Assembly (NCBI RefSeq): GCF_000426725.1
Contig: NZ_AUFX01000014.1
Location: 62,001 to 126,000, forward strand
Direction of reading: 5' to 3'
DNA: 64,000 bases
DNA from: Sporocytophaga myxococcoides DSM 11118
GTDB lineage: Bacteria; Bacteroidota; Bacteroidia; Cytophagales; Cytophagaceae
Below the pieces are notes generated by a model that worked only from the letters and a program-made list of their open reading frames with translations, was not told where the DNA came from and ran no database searches. Within the stretch, counting starts at the first letter, position 1. Every line of letters begins with the position of its first letter. Made by a program: the position numbers and the translations under genes. Positions 36,401 through 45,250 of the stretch are shown piece after piece.

Positions 36401-37189
36401 ATGCCGGAATTACCAGATGTTTCTATCTTCAGAGATTATTTTGATAAGACAACTCTTAATAAAAAGATTGAAAGAGTTGAAGTTTTTGAAAAGCGTATTC
36501 TTAAAGGAATCTCCGAAAAAGAATTAAACAAGACCCTGAAGGGCAAATCATTTAAAAATTCAGATAGGTACGGAAAACATCTCTTTACAGAAATTGGCCC
36601 TGAAACCGGTCTCGATATTCATTTCGGTATGACAGGTGACCTGGAACTCATTGATGATCTTTCTAAAATTCCTCCATATACAAGATTACTTTTTATTTTC
36701 CAGGACGGAGAAGGGTTAGCTTTTGAAGATCAAAGAAAATTCGGACACATAAGTCTTGTCCGTAGCCTTGACGACCTGATATCCCAAAATAATTTAGGAA
36801 AAGACGCCCTAAATATTAAATCTGAAGAGTTTCATGACATAATTCATAAGAGGAAAGGAAAGATCAAATCTATCCTGATGGACCAGTCATTGATTTCGGG
36901 AATTGGAAATGTATACGCAGATGAAATACTTTTTCAGGCTGGTATTCATCCGGAATCAAAAGGAAGTCGAATACCTGAAGATAAAATAAAGAAGTTGTTT
37001 TCTACAATGAATAAAGTCTTGAAGACAGCTATAAAATATGAGGCTCACAGAGAAGATTTTCCAACTAAGTTTTTAATCAATCATAGAAGAGAAAATGAAG
37101 ATTGTCCGAGTAAATGCGGTAAAATTAATGTAATTAAAATAAATGGCCGAACTACTTATTTTTGCGAGGCTTGTCAAGAGCTTTATTAG
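36401..37189 (+). CDS. formamidopyrimidine-DNA glycosylase family (Fpg/Nei)
   Basis: 262 residues. It removes oxidised bases and nicks the backbone. The N-terminus PELPDVS supplies the catalytic Pro-Glu after Met removal. YGKHLF, DIHFGMTGDL, the helix-two-turn-helix SLISGIGNVYADEILF, and a zinc finger formed by CPSKC and CEAC with the beta-hairpin GRTTYFC are intact. Length and the PELPDV start (rather than PELPEV) place it in a divergent Fpg/Nei branch, so substrate range is not certain. Its last 38 bases overlap the convergent gene at 37152. Confidence 0.88.
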   Translation: MPELPDVSIFRDYFDKTTLNKKIERVEVFEKRILKGISEKELNKTLKGKSFKNSDRYGKHLFTEIGPETGLDIHFGMTGDLELIDDLSKIPPYTRLLFIFQDGEGLAFEDQRKFGHISLVRSLDDLISQNNLGKDALNIKSEEFHDIIHKRKGKIKSILMDQSLISGIGNVYADEILFQAGIHPESKGSRIPEDKIKKLFSTMNKVLKTAIKYEAHREDFPTKFLINHRRENEDCPSKCGKINVIKINGRTTYFCEACQELY

Positions 37190-38165
37190 GTAACTTTCTT
37201 TGAACAATTAAATATTCAAGATTGCCAAAAGAAAATGTATCTGGTTGCTCTATACTTATATCATTGATCTTTCCTGACCAAGTTTCTATAACATCATGTT
37301 GGGTATTGAAAGGTCCTTTATCAAAATCAACAGCTCGAATAGTTATTTTATCATCGGGTGCGCACATAAAATAATTTGATTGGAAGGCCTTTGTATATTG
37401 AGTTACATTTTTTATTTCCGGACTGTGATAAATATAGTCATCACCGCATTGAATATCCCAGAAAAGATCAGGAAACCCTGTACCTCCAAAGGCATAGTCA
37501 TATTTGGAAGGATCACAAACATTCGTATTCAGTTTAAATTTTAATACTTCAATAGAAGTGTTAATGAGCTCAGGGGCATTTATTTGAAATTTAATTTTCT
37601 TTGATGCTACAGGTTTATGCGAAAAATACTCAACTTCTTTAAGATCGCTTTTCAGGCTATCTTGTTTAAACCGGACTGGAATAGCTTCAAATTTCAGGTT
37701 AAGTTCATGTATTCCTTTTGACAGTTCCAGAGATCTAAGAGGAATAGAGTAATTGAGAATTCTATTACCTTCTTTAACAAGCAGAAATTCATCATGCAAG
37801 CTTAGAAATTTTTCTGAATAATAATTTATTGGAGATGTGTATGTCTTTTTACCTGAGCACGATAAGGAAATGTATAGAGCTTCAATTCCTTGATTTTTTA
37901 CTTCTTTCCAAAACTGATCTGATAAATCAACTTTGAAGTCAACTTCTATCACTTTAGCCTTTTCATTTGTAACAGTGTCTAAACTCTGGATAAAAAAAAT
38001 GAGGCCATTTTCAAGAGAATCTATTGTAGAATATTTAATACCAGAGGATTTCAACTGTGCGGGTATCTGGTTATCATTAGATTCATGGTGAGAAGCTTCC
38101 TTACAAGAAGGGGATATGAAAATAAAAAGTAAAGCTGTTAGGTTAAGTATTAAATTTTGTTTCAT
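37152..38165 (-). CDS. exported protein of unknown function
   Basis: 338 residues from ATG 38165 (a GTG four codons upstream also fits the frame). The signal MKQNLILNLTALLFIF... ends at SPSC, a poor but possible lipobox, so it may be a lipoprotein. The mature part is rich in beta strands and carries Cys residues at about 18, 105, 217, 238 and 270; PINYYSEKFLSLHDEFLLV and FDKGPFNTQHDVIETW are its most patterned segments. The C-terminal third resembles C2-like secreted domains in its alternation, but I recognise no family. Convergent with fpg (38-base overlap). Confidence 0.6.
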   Translation of the reverse strand: MKQNLILNLTALLFIFISPSCKEASHHESNDNQIPAQLKSSGIKYSTIDSLENGLIFFIQSLDTVTNEKAKVIEVDFKVDLSDQFWKEVKNQGIEALYISLSCSGKKTYTSPINYYSEKFLSLHDEFLLVKEGNRILNYSIPLRSLELSKGIHELNLKFEAIPVRFKQDSLKSDLKEVEYFSHKPVASKKIKFQINAPELINTSIEVLKFKLNTNVCDPSKYDYAFGGTGFPDLFWDIQCGDDYIYHSPEIKNVTQYTKAFQSNYFMCAPDDKITIRAVDFDKGPFNTQHDVIETWSGKINDISIEQPDTFSFGNLEYLIVQRKLPNKALDKPRKNK

Positions 38166-38198
38166 TGAGTGTTCCACTCTCTTTTATTGGTTAATTAC

Positions 38199-38237
38199 TA
38201 ATTTATTTTTGCTAATAAATTAATTTTCTAGAAAATT
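38199..38237. promoter_or_regulatory. two adjacent operator-like palindromes upstream of the XRE region
   Basis: TAATTTATT-TTTGCT-AATAAATTA (38199-38222) is an inverted repeat with 9-base arms. AATTTTCTAGAAAATT (38222-38237) is a perfect 16-base palindrome touching it. They lie between the divergent exported-protein gene and the small ORF/XRE gene. TTTGCTAA appears again at 38278-38285. Confidence 0.45.
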
Positions 38238-38299
38238 TTACTAAAAATATTAGCTTAGTTTAGTTTTATGATGTTTATTTGCTAAAAAACATCGTATTT

Positions 38300-38500
38300 A
38301 TGTTAGTCTCTGCTAAAAAGGGTTTTAAATTAAAATATTTTTTACGTAAACCCATACCCAATTCGAGATTCATCCAAGTGAATTACCTATTAGAAGATAA
38401 TACGGGATTTTTCATTCATGGTGAAAAACTGATCGAAAATAAAAGCAGTTTGAGCAGAATGATTAGCAATGTATTACAGGATATCAATATTTTGATTTAA
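38300..38500 (+). CDS. possible small protein before the XRE regulator
   Basis: 66 residues from ATG 38300 (an earlier TTG at 38279 is in frame). The sequence is moderately basic and has no signal peptide or known motif (LKYFLRKPIPNSRFIQVNYL, then NTGFFIHGEKLIENKSS). It ends 24 bases before the regulator start, so translation coupling is possible. Base composition resembles neighbouring genes, but with no homologue in mind this remains a tentative call. Confidence 0.35.
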   Translation: MLVSAKKGFKLKYFLRKPIPNSRFIQVNYLLEDNTGFFIHGEKLIENKSSLSRMISNVLQDINILI

Positions 38501-38524
38501 TTAGTGGATATAATTTGAAAAAAC

Positions 38525-39298
38525 ATGACTCTGATCAGTGACAATATTAAGCATTTAAGAAAACAAAAAGGATTTACACAGGAGCAATTGGCTGAAAAAG
38601 TGGGAATAAAAAGGTCTTTATTAGGTGCTTATGAAGAAGGACGGGCAGAACCTGGTTTGTACAATCTCATCATGTTTTCTAAAATACTTGAAGTGTCGGT
38701 AGATGCCCTTATTAGTGGGGATTTAAAAGATCCGGAAAGCTATAAGCAAGTGATGCAGAAAGATATTGAAGCAAAAAAATTAAGGGTGCTTTCAATAACT
38801 GTAGATAAAAACGACAATGAATCAGTTCCTATGGTTCCTCAAAAAGCGGCTGCTGGATACCTCAATGGTTACGCTGATCCGGAATACATTGGAGATCTTC
38901 CCAATTTTTATCTCCCGAATTTTAAAAATGGGACCTTTCGTGCTTTTGAAATTTCAGGCGATTCAATGTTGCCCCTTGTCTCAGGTACCATTATTATAGG
39001 TCAATATGTTGATAACTGGAATTATGTCAAAGATGATCAGACTTATATTGTTGTGACTTCAAAAGAGGGTATCGTCTACAAAAGAGTCCTTAACCAATTA
39101 AAAACTAAAGAGGTATTTCTATTATCATCAGATAATCCTGTTTATAGTCCTTATGAAGTACATCCAGATGACATACTTGAAGTATGGGAGGCAAAAGCAT
39201 TCATCAGTACGGAGTTTCCCAAACCTGATATGTCAATAGAAAAGCTTGCTCATATGGTTGTAAATATGAAAGAAGAGCTTAAAAATTTGAAGAAGTAA
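38525..39298 (+). CDS. XRE-family regulator with LexA/S24 C-terminal domain
   Basis: 257 residues. Residues about 4-63 form the XRE helix-turn-helix (IKHLRKQKGFTQEQLAEKVG, then KRSLLGAYEEGRAEPGLYNL). The C-terminal S24 domain contains FEISGDSMLPLVSG, with the putative nucleophile Ser in GDSM, and the general-base Lys in IVYKRVL. An Ala-Gly pair in QKAAAGYLNGY (about 113-121) lies where LexA-type repressors are self-cleaved, so stress-induced autocleavage is plausible. A short coiled-coil-like tail ends in KK. Such regulators are common in Bacteroidota without known regulons. Operator-like palindromes lie 290-330 bases upstream. Confidence 0.88.
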   Translation: MTLISDNIKHLRKQKGFTQEQLAEKVGIKRSLLGAYEEGRAEPGLYNLIMFSKILEVSVDALISGDLKDPESYKQVMQKDIEAKKLRVLSITVDKNDNESVPMVPQKAAAGYLNGYADPEYIGDLPNFYLPNFKNGTFRAFEISGDSMLPLVSGTIIIGQYVDNWNYVKDDQTYIVVTSKEGIVYKRVLNQLKTKEVFLLSSDNPVYSPYEVHPDDILEVWEAKAFISTEFPKPDMSIEKLAHMVVNMKEELKNLKK

Positions 39299-39314
39299 GG
39301 TACCTTACTTCTTC
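39289..39314. terminator. perfect 26-bp palindrome shared by two gene ends
   Basis: GAAGAAGTAAGGT and its exact reverse complement ACCTTACTTCTTC join at 39301/39302. It covers the final Lys-Lys codons and stop of the XRE gene on the plus strand and of the 248-residue gene on the minus strand. T-rich tracts follow on both sides, so it likely ends both transcripts. Confidence 0.75.
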
Positions 39315-40051
39315 GATATTTTTTCAAACATTTCTATTAGTTTTGAGACACTTTTATCTTTATCTGAAAGATTGATTACTCCCTCATTTGCTTTGAACCA
39401 AATACCTTCTCCAATATTAATATAATACCCCTCAGCTTTGCCGGGAGTAGGAAGGCTGTTCTCATAAACGTATTCAGGGAGATAAACTGTTTGAAGCGTA
39501 TTTTTGAGGTCTTCCCATTTCAATTCCACAACCTTTTTCTGATTGTTTTTTTCTATTTCGGCTATAAATTTTCGAGTTTTAAATTCGGGTTTAAGATTGA
39601 CCGTGACTAGATCCTGGGGGAAGTTCTTTATAAAGTTAATTTCTAAATTGGCTTCCTTACCTGATGTTTCATAAATGGCTTGTGTCACTTCTTGAATGAA
39701 ATAAGCCCATTCATCAATATTCTCAGGAGATCCTGATATGATTTTGGGAGCTTCAATCAGTACTTTTATTTCTGATTCCTCTTTAGCGAATGTGGATTTG
39801 TTGATTAGAGTCTGAATTGGAGCAATCCACGCGGAACTTAAACTGCCATTCCAGTTATAATCATCGTTCAAACTGAATCCTTCATCTAAAATTTCATCTT
39901 CTGCGAGTTCTTCACGTCCAATATATTTAATATTAAATTCAACTTTGAGCAGATTATTTGCGTTAATAAATTTCAAATTAATGGTGTTGGCGTAAGGGGG
40001 GTAAAGTTCAGAAGGTGTAAAATTTATTTCAAAACTGTGAAAGTTATTCAT
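39305..40051 (-). CDS. unknown cytosolic protein
   Basis: 248 residues with no signal peptide or membrane segment. It begins MNNFHSFEINFTPSELYPPY. The middle is acidic, with a YIGREELAEDEILDEGFSL stretch. A late segment LPEYVYENSLPTPGKAEGYY and a predicted C-terminal helix (KSVSKLIEMFEKISKK) are visible. I recognise no family. It is convergent with the XRE gene (the two stop codons are 6 bases apart) and divergent from the 181-residue unknown. Confidence 0.6.
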   Translation of the reverse strand: MNNFHSFEINFTPSELYPPYANTINLKFINANNLLKVEFNIKYIGREELAEDEILDEGFSLNDDYNWNGSLSSAWIAPIQTLINKSTFAKEESEIKVLIEAPKIISGSPENIDEWAYFIQEVTQAIYETSGKEANLEINFIKNFPQDLVTVNLKPEFKTRKFIAEIEKNNQKKVVELKWEDLKNTLQTVYLPEYVYENSLPTPGKAEGYYINIGEGIWFKANEGVINLSDKDKSVSKLIEMFEKISKK

Positions 40052-40114
40052 ATTTGATTTGTTTTTTTAAATTTTATAAATATTTTTCAACGCAAATTAG
40101 TACAAACGTAAATA

Positions 40115-40660
40115 ATGAAAGGTTTAAAAAGTATTATCTGTGATACAATATTAGGTGAAACAGGTATTAAGTTGACAGCCAAGGATTTGGGTATTAAGTT
40201 CGAAGCTGATGGTGTTATAGTGAAGCTTTGGGATTTCGAAGTGCTTAAAATGGCTATTCATGGCCACAAAGATACAGATACTGCTGAATTTGCTGAAGAT
40301 TTATTAGATGCTCTTTTTGAAGAATATTATGACTTCAGAGAGAAGGTAATAGAATTAAAGCTGGAAGATTTGAATCAGCGTTGGAGACCTTTGATTATTG
40401 AAACAATTACCCCAATTTTAAAGAAGAACAAGGTAAGTCAAAGTGTACTGGATGTGTTGGATTATGAGTTTGTAGATATGGGTTATGTAAAAACCCCTTA
40501 TTCTAACCCAGATGAAGAGGAGTGGGGGTTCCCAATTTTTGCTCTGAGAATTACGGATTTTGAAGATCTTGAATATTTGCACACTATTGATGCTTATTCT
40601 GATTTACAAAAATTTGACTTTGATGGTCTTGTGAAAGATTTTCTGAAAAAGATAAGATAA
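40115..40660 (+). CDS. unknown acidic cytosolic protein
   Basis: 181 residues, rich in Asp/Glu and aromatic residues. It begins MKGLKSIICDTILGETG and has a predicted helical centre (AEFAEDLLDALFEEYYDFRE). After this comes a conserved-looking SNPDEEEWGFPIFALRITDF segment. No signal, membrane segment or recognisable domain is present. It is transcribed away from the 248-residue unknown across a 63-base gap and has its own terminator. Confidence 0.6.
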   Translation: MKGLKSIICDTILGETGIKLTAKDLGIKFEADGVIVKLWDFEVLKMAIHGHKDTDTAEFAEDLLDALFEEYYDFREKVIELKLEDLNQRWRPLIIETITPILKKNKVSQSVLDVLDYEFVDMGYVKTPYSNPDEEEWGFPIFALRITDFEDLEYLHTIDAYSDLQKFDFDGLVKDFLKKIR

Positions 40661-40680
40661 TATTAGGGTACAATAAAACT

Positions 40681-40719
40681 AAATAAACCTGTTCTGTGTA
40701 ATCGGGGCAGGTTTATTTG
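40681..40719. terminator. bidirectional terminator before menE
   Basis: AAATAAACCTG pairs perfectly with CAGGTTTATTT around a 16-base loop. It lies between two convergent genes and overlaps the last codons of menE. Confidence 0.7.
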
Positions 40720-41777
40720 TTACATTTAACTGTCTTTAGCTTGTCAATTTTTCCTGATGCTGTGTATTCAAAATTTTGACAAAATTTTAAATACCTTGGA
40801 ACTTCATATTTGGGCAATTCTTTTTGTAATAATTGAAGTATTTCTGATTTTGAACTTTCAAAGCCTTCATAATAAAAGGCCAAGGCTTCTCCCAGCTTTT
40901 CATCAGATTGTTTAGCTAAAAAGAAATTTCCTCCAAAATTTCTCTCTTTCAGGATTCTGTTAATTTTATCTTCAATGGATTCTATCTGAAGTTTAATTCC
41001 ACCTGAATTTATAATATTATCAATCCTCCCAAGCCATGTGAATTCTCTTTCAGAATGAAATTGAACAAGATCATTGGTCGTAATCCATTGATTCTTGGTT
41101 ACAATACCTTTAATTTCCAAACAGCCCCTCAAATCTAATCTGGTCTCTATATCTTCAAATACATTAAAATAATCTGATTGCTGTGGACCATTTAATAATT
41201 TTAAAGCTATATGGCTTACCGTTTCTGTCATCCCATAAGTACTGTATATAGGCACATTTAAGGTTTGAAGCCGGGCTTTCAATGTTTCTGAAACTGCAGC
41301 TCCACCTACAATAACAGCTTTTAACTTATTTAGCCTTGCTGAGCTTTCAGGATTGTTCAAAATTGTTTCCAGCTGGAGCGGAACTATGGCTGTAAAATCA
41401 AATTCAAAATTATTGGGAATTGATTTAAAGGGATCTGAAACAGGAGGAATAATATAGGAATTAAACCCTTCTACCAATGTTCGGACAAGCATCATTTTAC
41501 CACCAATCATATTCGTATTGATGCAAACTAGGGCCCTGTCGCCGGATTTCAGTTTAAGTGCTTTTATTGTGGCCCTTGCACTTGCTTCCATTTGTACTCT
41601 GCTTATTTCAATGATTTTAGGCTCTGAGGTAGAGCCTGAAGTTTGAAGAAAAAATATATCTTTATTATCCCACCAGTCCCTTAAAAAAGAGATTGTTGTG
41701 GATTCATATTCATCGGAGGAGGTGAAAAGATCCAGCTTTTCTAATTCAATTTTTCGATTATTCAGATAGATATCCAC
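40713..41777 (-). CDS. menE: o-succinylbenzoate--CoA ligase
   Basis: 354 residues, short for the family (E. coli MenE is about 450). It activates o-succinylbenzoate with ATP and CoA in menaquinone synthesis. The P-loop FLQTSGSTSEPKIIEISR (about 43-60), STYGMTETVSHIAL, the hinge WLGRIDNIINSGGIKLQIE and the C-terminal catalytic Lys in TASGKIDKLK are intact. The length is typical of Bacteroidota MenE, which lacks part of the N-terminal domain. A 99-base gap with two inverted repeats (CTTGTTTACAAG; TTGTAA...TTACAA) separates it from menD. Confidence 0.9.
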   Translation of the reverse strand: MDIYLNNRKIELEKLDLFTSSDEYESTTISFLRDWWDNKDIFFLQTSGSTSEPKIIEISRVQMEASARATIKALKLKSGDRALVCINTNMIGGKMMLVRTLVEGFNSYIIPPVSDPFKSIPNNFEFDFTAIVPLQLETILNNPESSARLNKLKAVIVGGAAVSETLKARLQTLNVPIYSTYGMTETVSHIALKLLNGPQQSDYFNVFEDIETRLDLRGCLEIKGIVTKNQWITTNDLVQFHSEREFTWLGRIDNIINSGGIKLQIESIEDKINRILKERNFGGNFFLAKQSDEKLGEALAFYYEGFESSKSEILQLLQKELPKYEVPRYLKFCQNFEYTASGKIDKLKTVKCNK

Positions 41778-41876
41778 TTTGTCAGTACTAAAGTTTTTTA
41801 AAAGGATCTTGTTTACAAGTCTTTCAGTATATCTAAAATAAAATACCCGTTGTAAGTCAAAAAAAATTACAAGTAC

Positions 41877-43562
41877 TTACTTCCCATATTTCTCTTTAAT
41901 CTTCTGCTTAAAGAAATTGAAAATTTTAGTATTGTTATCTATACTGGTTTCTATTTCTAAAATCTTTGATTTACCAGAACTCGCTAATAGCTTTGGCAAG
42001 GTAGTCTTCAGAGATTCACTGTCGTTGCTGTATAGGTATTCAAGATTAAATTCTTTTGCAATATTATCAGCTTTCAGAGTTTGATTGGTAATAAAATAGT
42101 CAGACGCTTCTTTCAGATTTTTAGGGCCATCAATCATGTTAAAGATACCGCCACCATGATTATTTAGTAAAACAATCCTTAAATTATCAGGCATGTAGTT
42201 ATTCCAAAAGGCATTTCTGTCATAAAAAAAAGCAAGGTCTCCAGTTATAAGAAATACCAGCTTTTCAGTTCCTAAAGCATTGCCAACAGCAGTGCTGAGC
42301 ACTCCATCTATTCCGCTTGTACCTCTGTTTGCTCTTACAATAGTTCCCGATTTGATAAAGCTTCCAAAGTAATTCGCATATCTAACAGGCATACTGTTGG
42401 ATAAATGAAGAATATTTTCACGAGATAATTTTTTTATGACTTCAAAAGCTGCTTCAAATTCGGAAAATTCAGTTGGTGAATGAAAGAAGTTTTTAAGAAG
42501 GGTCAAACCTTTCTTATCCATATCAATCCAATTCTTCAGCCATTCATCGTTTTTCAGGTCAGCTTTAAATGTATGAAAAAAAGATTTCGGTTCAACAGGA
42601 ATAATATGCGAAAGACTTTGATAGGTGTCAGCACCTTCCCCGGAAGGATCTATATGCCAATGATGTTTGGGTTTGTATTTTCTTAGAAAAGATTTCAGAC
42701 TTTTAGATAGTACTGATTGTCCAAATGTGATAAGCAAATCTGGTGATAGCTTTTCTAATGCAGGTTCTCCTGAAAGAATTATATCAATGTTTTGTATTGC
42801 ATTCTTACAATGAAGATTGGCAATAGGTTCAGCCCATAGGGGAATTCTATGATATTCTGTAAATTCAGATACTGCAGTATTCAGTTCTGTATCATTATTG
42901 TTTTGGCCGCTTAGCAATACTACTTTCTCACTTTGATTAAATAATTGTGTAAGTTGTTGCAGACCTAATATGTCAATTTCAGATTGAGCCTTTACTTTTT
43001 CAATTATTCTAACAGCAGAATATTTTACATCACTGCTGTTTTTAGGATAAAATGGCTCGCGTAAAGGTATATTAATATGTACAGGGCCTTTAGGATAGGA
43101 CTCAGCTAAGTTTATAGCCTCAGAAATACTTCTTTGAATATGCCAGGCCGAATCAGGGTTTTGATGATCTGTTGGAAGCTGGAAGAATCTTTTTACATGG
43201 CTTCCATAAATATTTTGCTGTCTGATAGTCTGTCCGTCTTGCTGATCCACCCATTCCGGAGGTCTATCAGCAGTCAGTATTATCAACGGTATTTGTTGGT
43301 AAAAAGCTTCAGCTACAGCAGGGGAATAATTAAGTGAAGCAGTACCGCTTGTACATAAAAGCCCAACTGGTTTTTGGGTTTCAAGAGATAAGCCTAATGC
43401 AATAAATGCTGCCGATCTTTCATCTGTAATTGTCCTGCTAGTCAAGCCGGGGTGGTTGACTATGGCTACAGTAAGCGGAGCACAGCGAGAGCCGGGTGAT
43501 AATATAAAGTTATTAAGACCTTTTTTAGAGCAGATTTCTGCAATATTATAAATTGATTCCAC
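41877..43562 (-). CDS. menD: 2-succinyl-5-enolpyruvyl-6-hydroxy-3-cyclohexene-1-carboxylate synthase
   Basis: 561 residues. A ThDP- and Mg-dependent enzyme that adds the 2-oxoglutarate-derived succinyl group to isochorismate. The N-terminal ThDP-binding segment ITDERSAAFIALGLSL carries the catalytic Glu. LLCTSGTASLNYSPAVAEA and LTADRPPEWVDQQDGQTI are classic MenD. The C-terminal metal-binding GDLAFFYDRNAFWNN with NNHGGGIF completes it. It begins 5 bases after menF ends, so the two are co-transcribed. Confidence 0.95.
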   Translation of the reverse strand: MESIYNIAEICSKKGLNNFILSPGSRCAPLTVAIVNHPGLTSRTITDERSAAFIALGLSLETQKPVGLLCTSGTASLNYSPAVAEAFYQQIPLIILTADRPPEWVDQQDGQTIRQQNIYGSHVKRFFQLPTDHQNPDSAWHIQRSISEAINLAESYPKGPVHINIPLREPFYPKNSSDVKYSAVRIIEKVKAQSEIDILGLQQLTQLFNQSEKVVLLSGQNNNDTELNTAVSEFTEYHRIPLWAEPIANLHCKNAIQNIDIILSGEPALEKLSPDLLITFGQSVLSKSLKSFLRKYKPKHHWHIDPSGEGADTYQSLSHIIPVEPKSFFHTFKADLKNDEWLKNWIDMDKKGLTLLKNFFHSPTEFSEFEAAFEVIKKLSRENILHLSNSMPVRYANYFGSFIKSGTIVRANRGTSGIDGVLSTAVGNALGTEKLVFLITGDLAFFYDRNAFWNNYMPDNLRIVLLNNHGGGIFNMIDGPKNLKEASDYFITNQTLKADNIAKEFNLEYLYSNDSESLKTTLPKLLASSGKSKILEIETSIDNNTKIFNFFKQKIKEKYGK

Positions 43563-43567
43563 AAGTA

Positions 43568-44776
43568 TTATTGAAGATGATCAAAAAGCGATTCTAAAGT
43601 GTACATTTTATGATTGGTTTCTTCCAATTCATTGGCAGCCACTGAATCTTTTGTAATACCGGCACCTGCAAAGAAGGTCACTTTCCCTGATTGAATTTTG
43701 CAGCATCGGATATTTACATAAATACTAGTTTCGTTATTTATTTTGATTGGTCCAAGAAACCCTGTAAATAGTTCTCTGTCATAATTTTCCACTTCTTTTA
43801 TGAAATTCATGGCAGGCTCTTTGGGAGTGCCACATACAGCAGAAGTAGGGTGAAGTAGTTTTAACATGCTGAATAAAAGATCAGGGAACGGAACTTCATT
43901 GATATTAACAGTAAAATCTGTTCTCAGATGAAAAAGATTCCCCGCCTGAACAGTCCTTGGTCCTTCATCATCATATTCCCGTAGTCGGATAGATTTAAAA
44001 CAATTGATGATGTACCGACTTACTATTGCCTGCTCTTCAATTTCCTTTTGTGTCCAGACAACTTCATTAAGTTTTTGAATGCTGGTTACAGGTTTGGTTG
44101 CAGCTAAAGCTATTGTTTTGAAGATATTATCTTTGGAAACACTGATAAGCAATTCAGGAGTGGCTCCAATCCATGTTCCCAATGTCGGATGACTTACCAG
44201 GGAAGTGAACGCCTGAGGATGTTTTTGGCAAAGCTGAAGATAGAATTGAAAAGGATTAAATCCAGCAGGAAGTTCTTTCTCTTTTGATCTGGAAAGGACA
44301 ATTTTCTTAAATTGTTCTTTTTGAATTTCTTCAACAGCTTTTTCTACCTGTGTTTTGAATTCCTGAGGCTGACTTGTATGTGACCTTTTCGAGGTAAGTT
44401 TTTCCTGATGGATAGACGTAAACTCATTGTAATGATATTCGAATTTATCAGCCAGATCAATATTGGGAATATTATTTACTTGTATTTCGCTTTCAGAAGA
44501 ATTGAAATAAATGTCAGGTCTGATCAGAATAGTTTCTTTTAAGTCCGGGTTGATAAATGGACTTAAAAGAAATCCAGGTTCAATGTTTTCATTAAACTCA
44601 ACTTTATTAAGAGTTTCTGAAAAGTCAATGATGATGGAAATATCATTCCTCCCTGGTTCTCTCCATACAGCGACAGCAAGTCCAAGGTTAAAAGAAGCGG
44701 TGAATAATCGCTCCAGTGTTTCTTCAACCCGATCAAAACTTTGAATAAAGTCAGTGCGGGTACTCAATCCCTTCAT
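43568..44776 (-). CDS. menF: isochorismate synthase
   Basis: 402 residues from ATG 44776. An ATG at 44833 is in frame but would overlap menI by 43 bases and add residues unlike the family start. It converts chorismate to isochorismate. The chorismate-binding domain shows KIVLSRSKE, GTWIGATPELLISV, TSAVCGTPKEPAM, ENYDRELFTGFLGPI and the final FFAGAGITKDSVAANE with its Mg-binding Glu. It could also serve a siderophore pathway, but the menD/menE neighbours favour menaquinone. Confidence 0.93.
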   Translation of the reverse strand: MKGLSTRTDFIQSFDRVEETLERLFTASFNLGLAVAVWREPGRNDISIIIDFSETLNKVEFNENIEPGFLLSPFINPDLKETILIRPDIYFNSSESEIQVNNIPNIDLADKFEYHYNEFTSIHQEKLTSKRSHTSQPQEFKTQVEKAVEEIQKEQFKKIVLSRSKEKELPAGFNPFQFYLQLCQKHPQAFTSLVSHPTLGTWIGATPELLISVSKDNIFKTIALAATKPVTSIQKLNEVVWTQKEIEEQAIVSRYIINCFKSIRLREYDDEGPRTVQAGNLFHLRTDFTVNINEVPFPDLLFSMLKLLHPTSAVCGTPKEPAMNFIKEVENYDRELFTGFLGPIKINNETSIYVNIRCCKIQSGKVTFFAGAGITKDSVAANELEETNHKMYTLESLFDHLQ

Positions 44777-44790
44777 CCGATAAGTGTATT

Positions 44791-45210
44791 TTACTTTTTT
44801 GGTACTATGGCAACAGTTAGTCTGCTGATACAAACTAATTCTTTTTTTTCATTTTCAATTCTGATATCCCAGATGTGTGTATTTTTCCCAAAGTGAATAA
44901 GAGATGCTCTGCCATATACATAGCCGCTACGAACGCTTTTAACATGGTTTGCGTTGATCTCCAGGCCAAATGGAGAAAATTGTTCAAGATTCACACATGA
45001 TGCCGAACCGATGGATCCTAGTGTTTCAGCAAGTACAACTGACGCTCCTCCGTGCAGAAATCCCATTGGTTGATGGGTACGGTTATCTACGGGCATTTTG
45101 CCAATGATATAGTCTGCACCGACTTCAATGTATTCAATCCCTAAATACTCTACCATTGTATTTTTAGATAGATTATTAAGGTCTTGAACAGTAATGTTGG
45201 GATTAATCAT
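44791..45210 (-). CDS. menI: hotdog thioesterase, probable 1,4-dihydroxy-2-naphthoyl-CoA hydrolase
   Basis: 139 residues. It has the PaaI/YdiI hotdog fold with the signature HQPMGFLHGGASVVLAETLG (about 47-66), containing the catalytic Glu equivalent. The last strand region VCISRLTVAIVPKK is typical. YdiI (MenI) of E. coli cleaves DHNA-CoA, the step after MenB in menaquinone synthesis. Position directly upstream of menF (14 bases) supports this role. menA, menB and menC are not in the window. Confidence 0.85.
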   Translation of the reverse strand: MINPNITVQDLNNLSKNTMVEYLGIEYIEVGADYIIGKMPVDNRTHQPMGFLHGGASVVLAETLGSIGSASCVNLEQFSPFGLEINANHVKSVRSGYVYGRASLIHFGKNTHIWDIRIENEKKELVCISRLTVAIVPKK

Positions 45211-45250
45211 TATTTTGCAATACTATATTAAGTACAAAAGTAGAAGAAAA

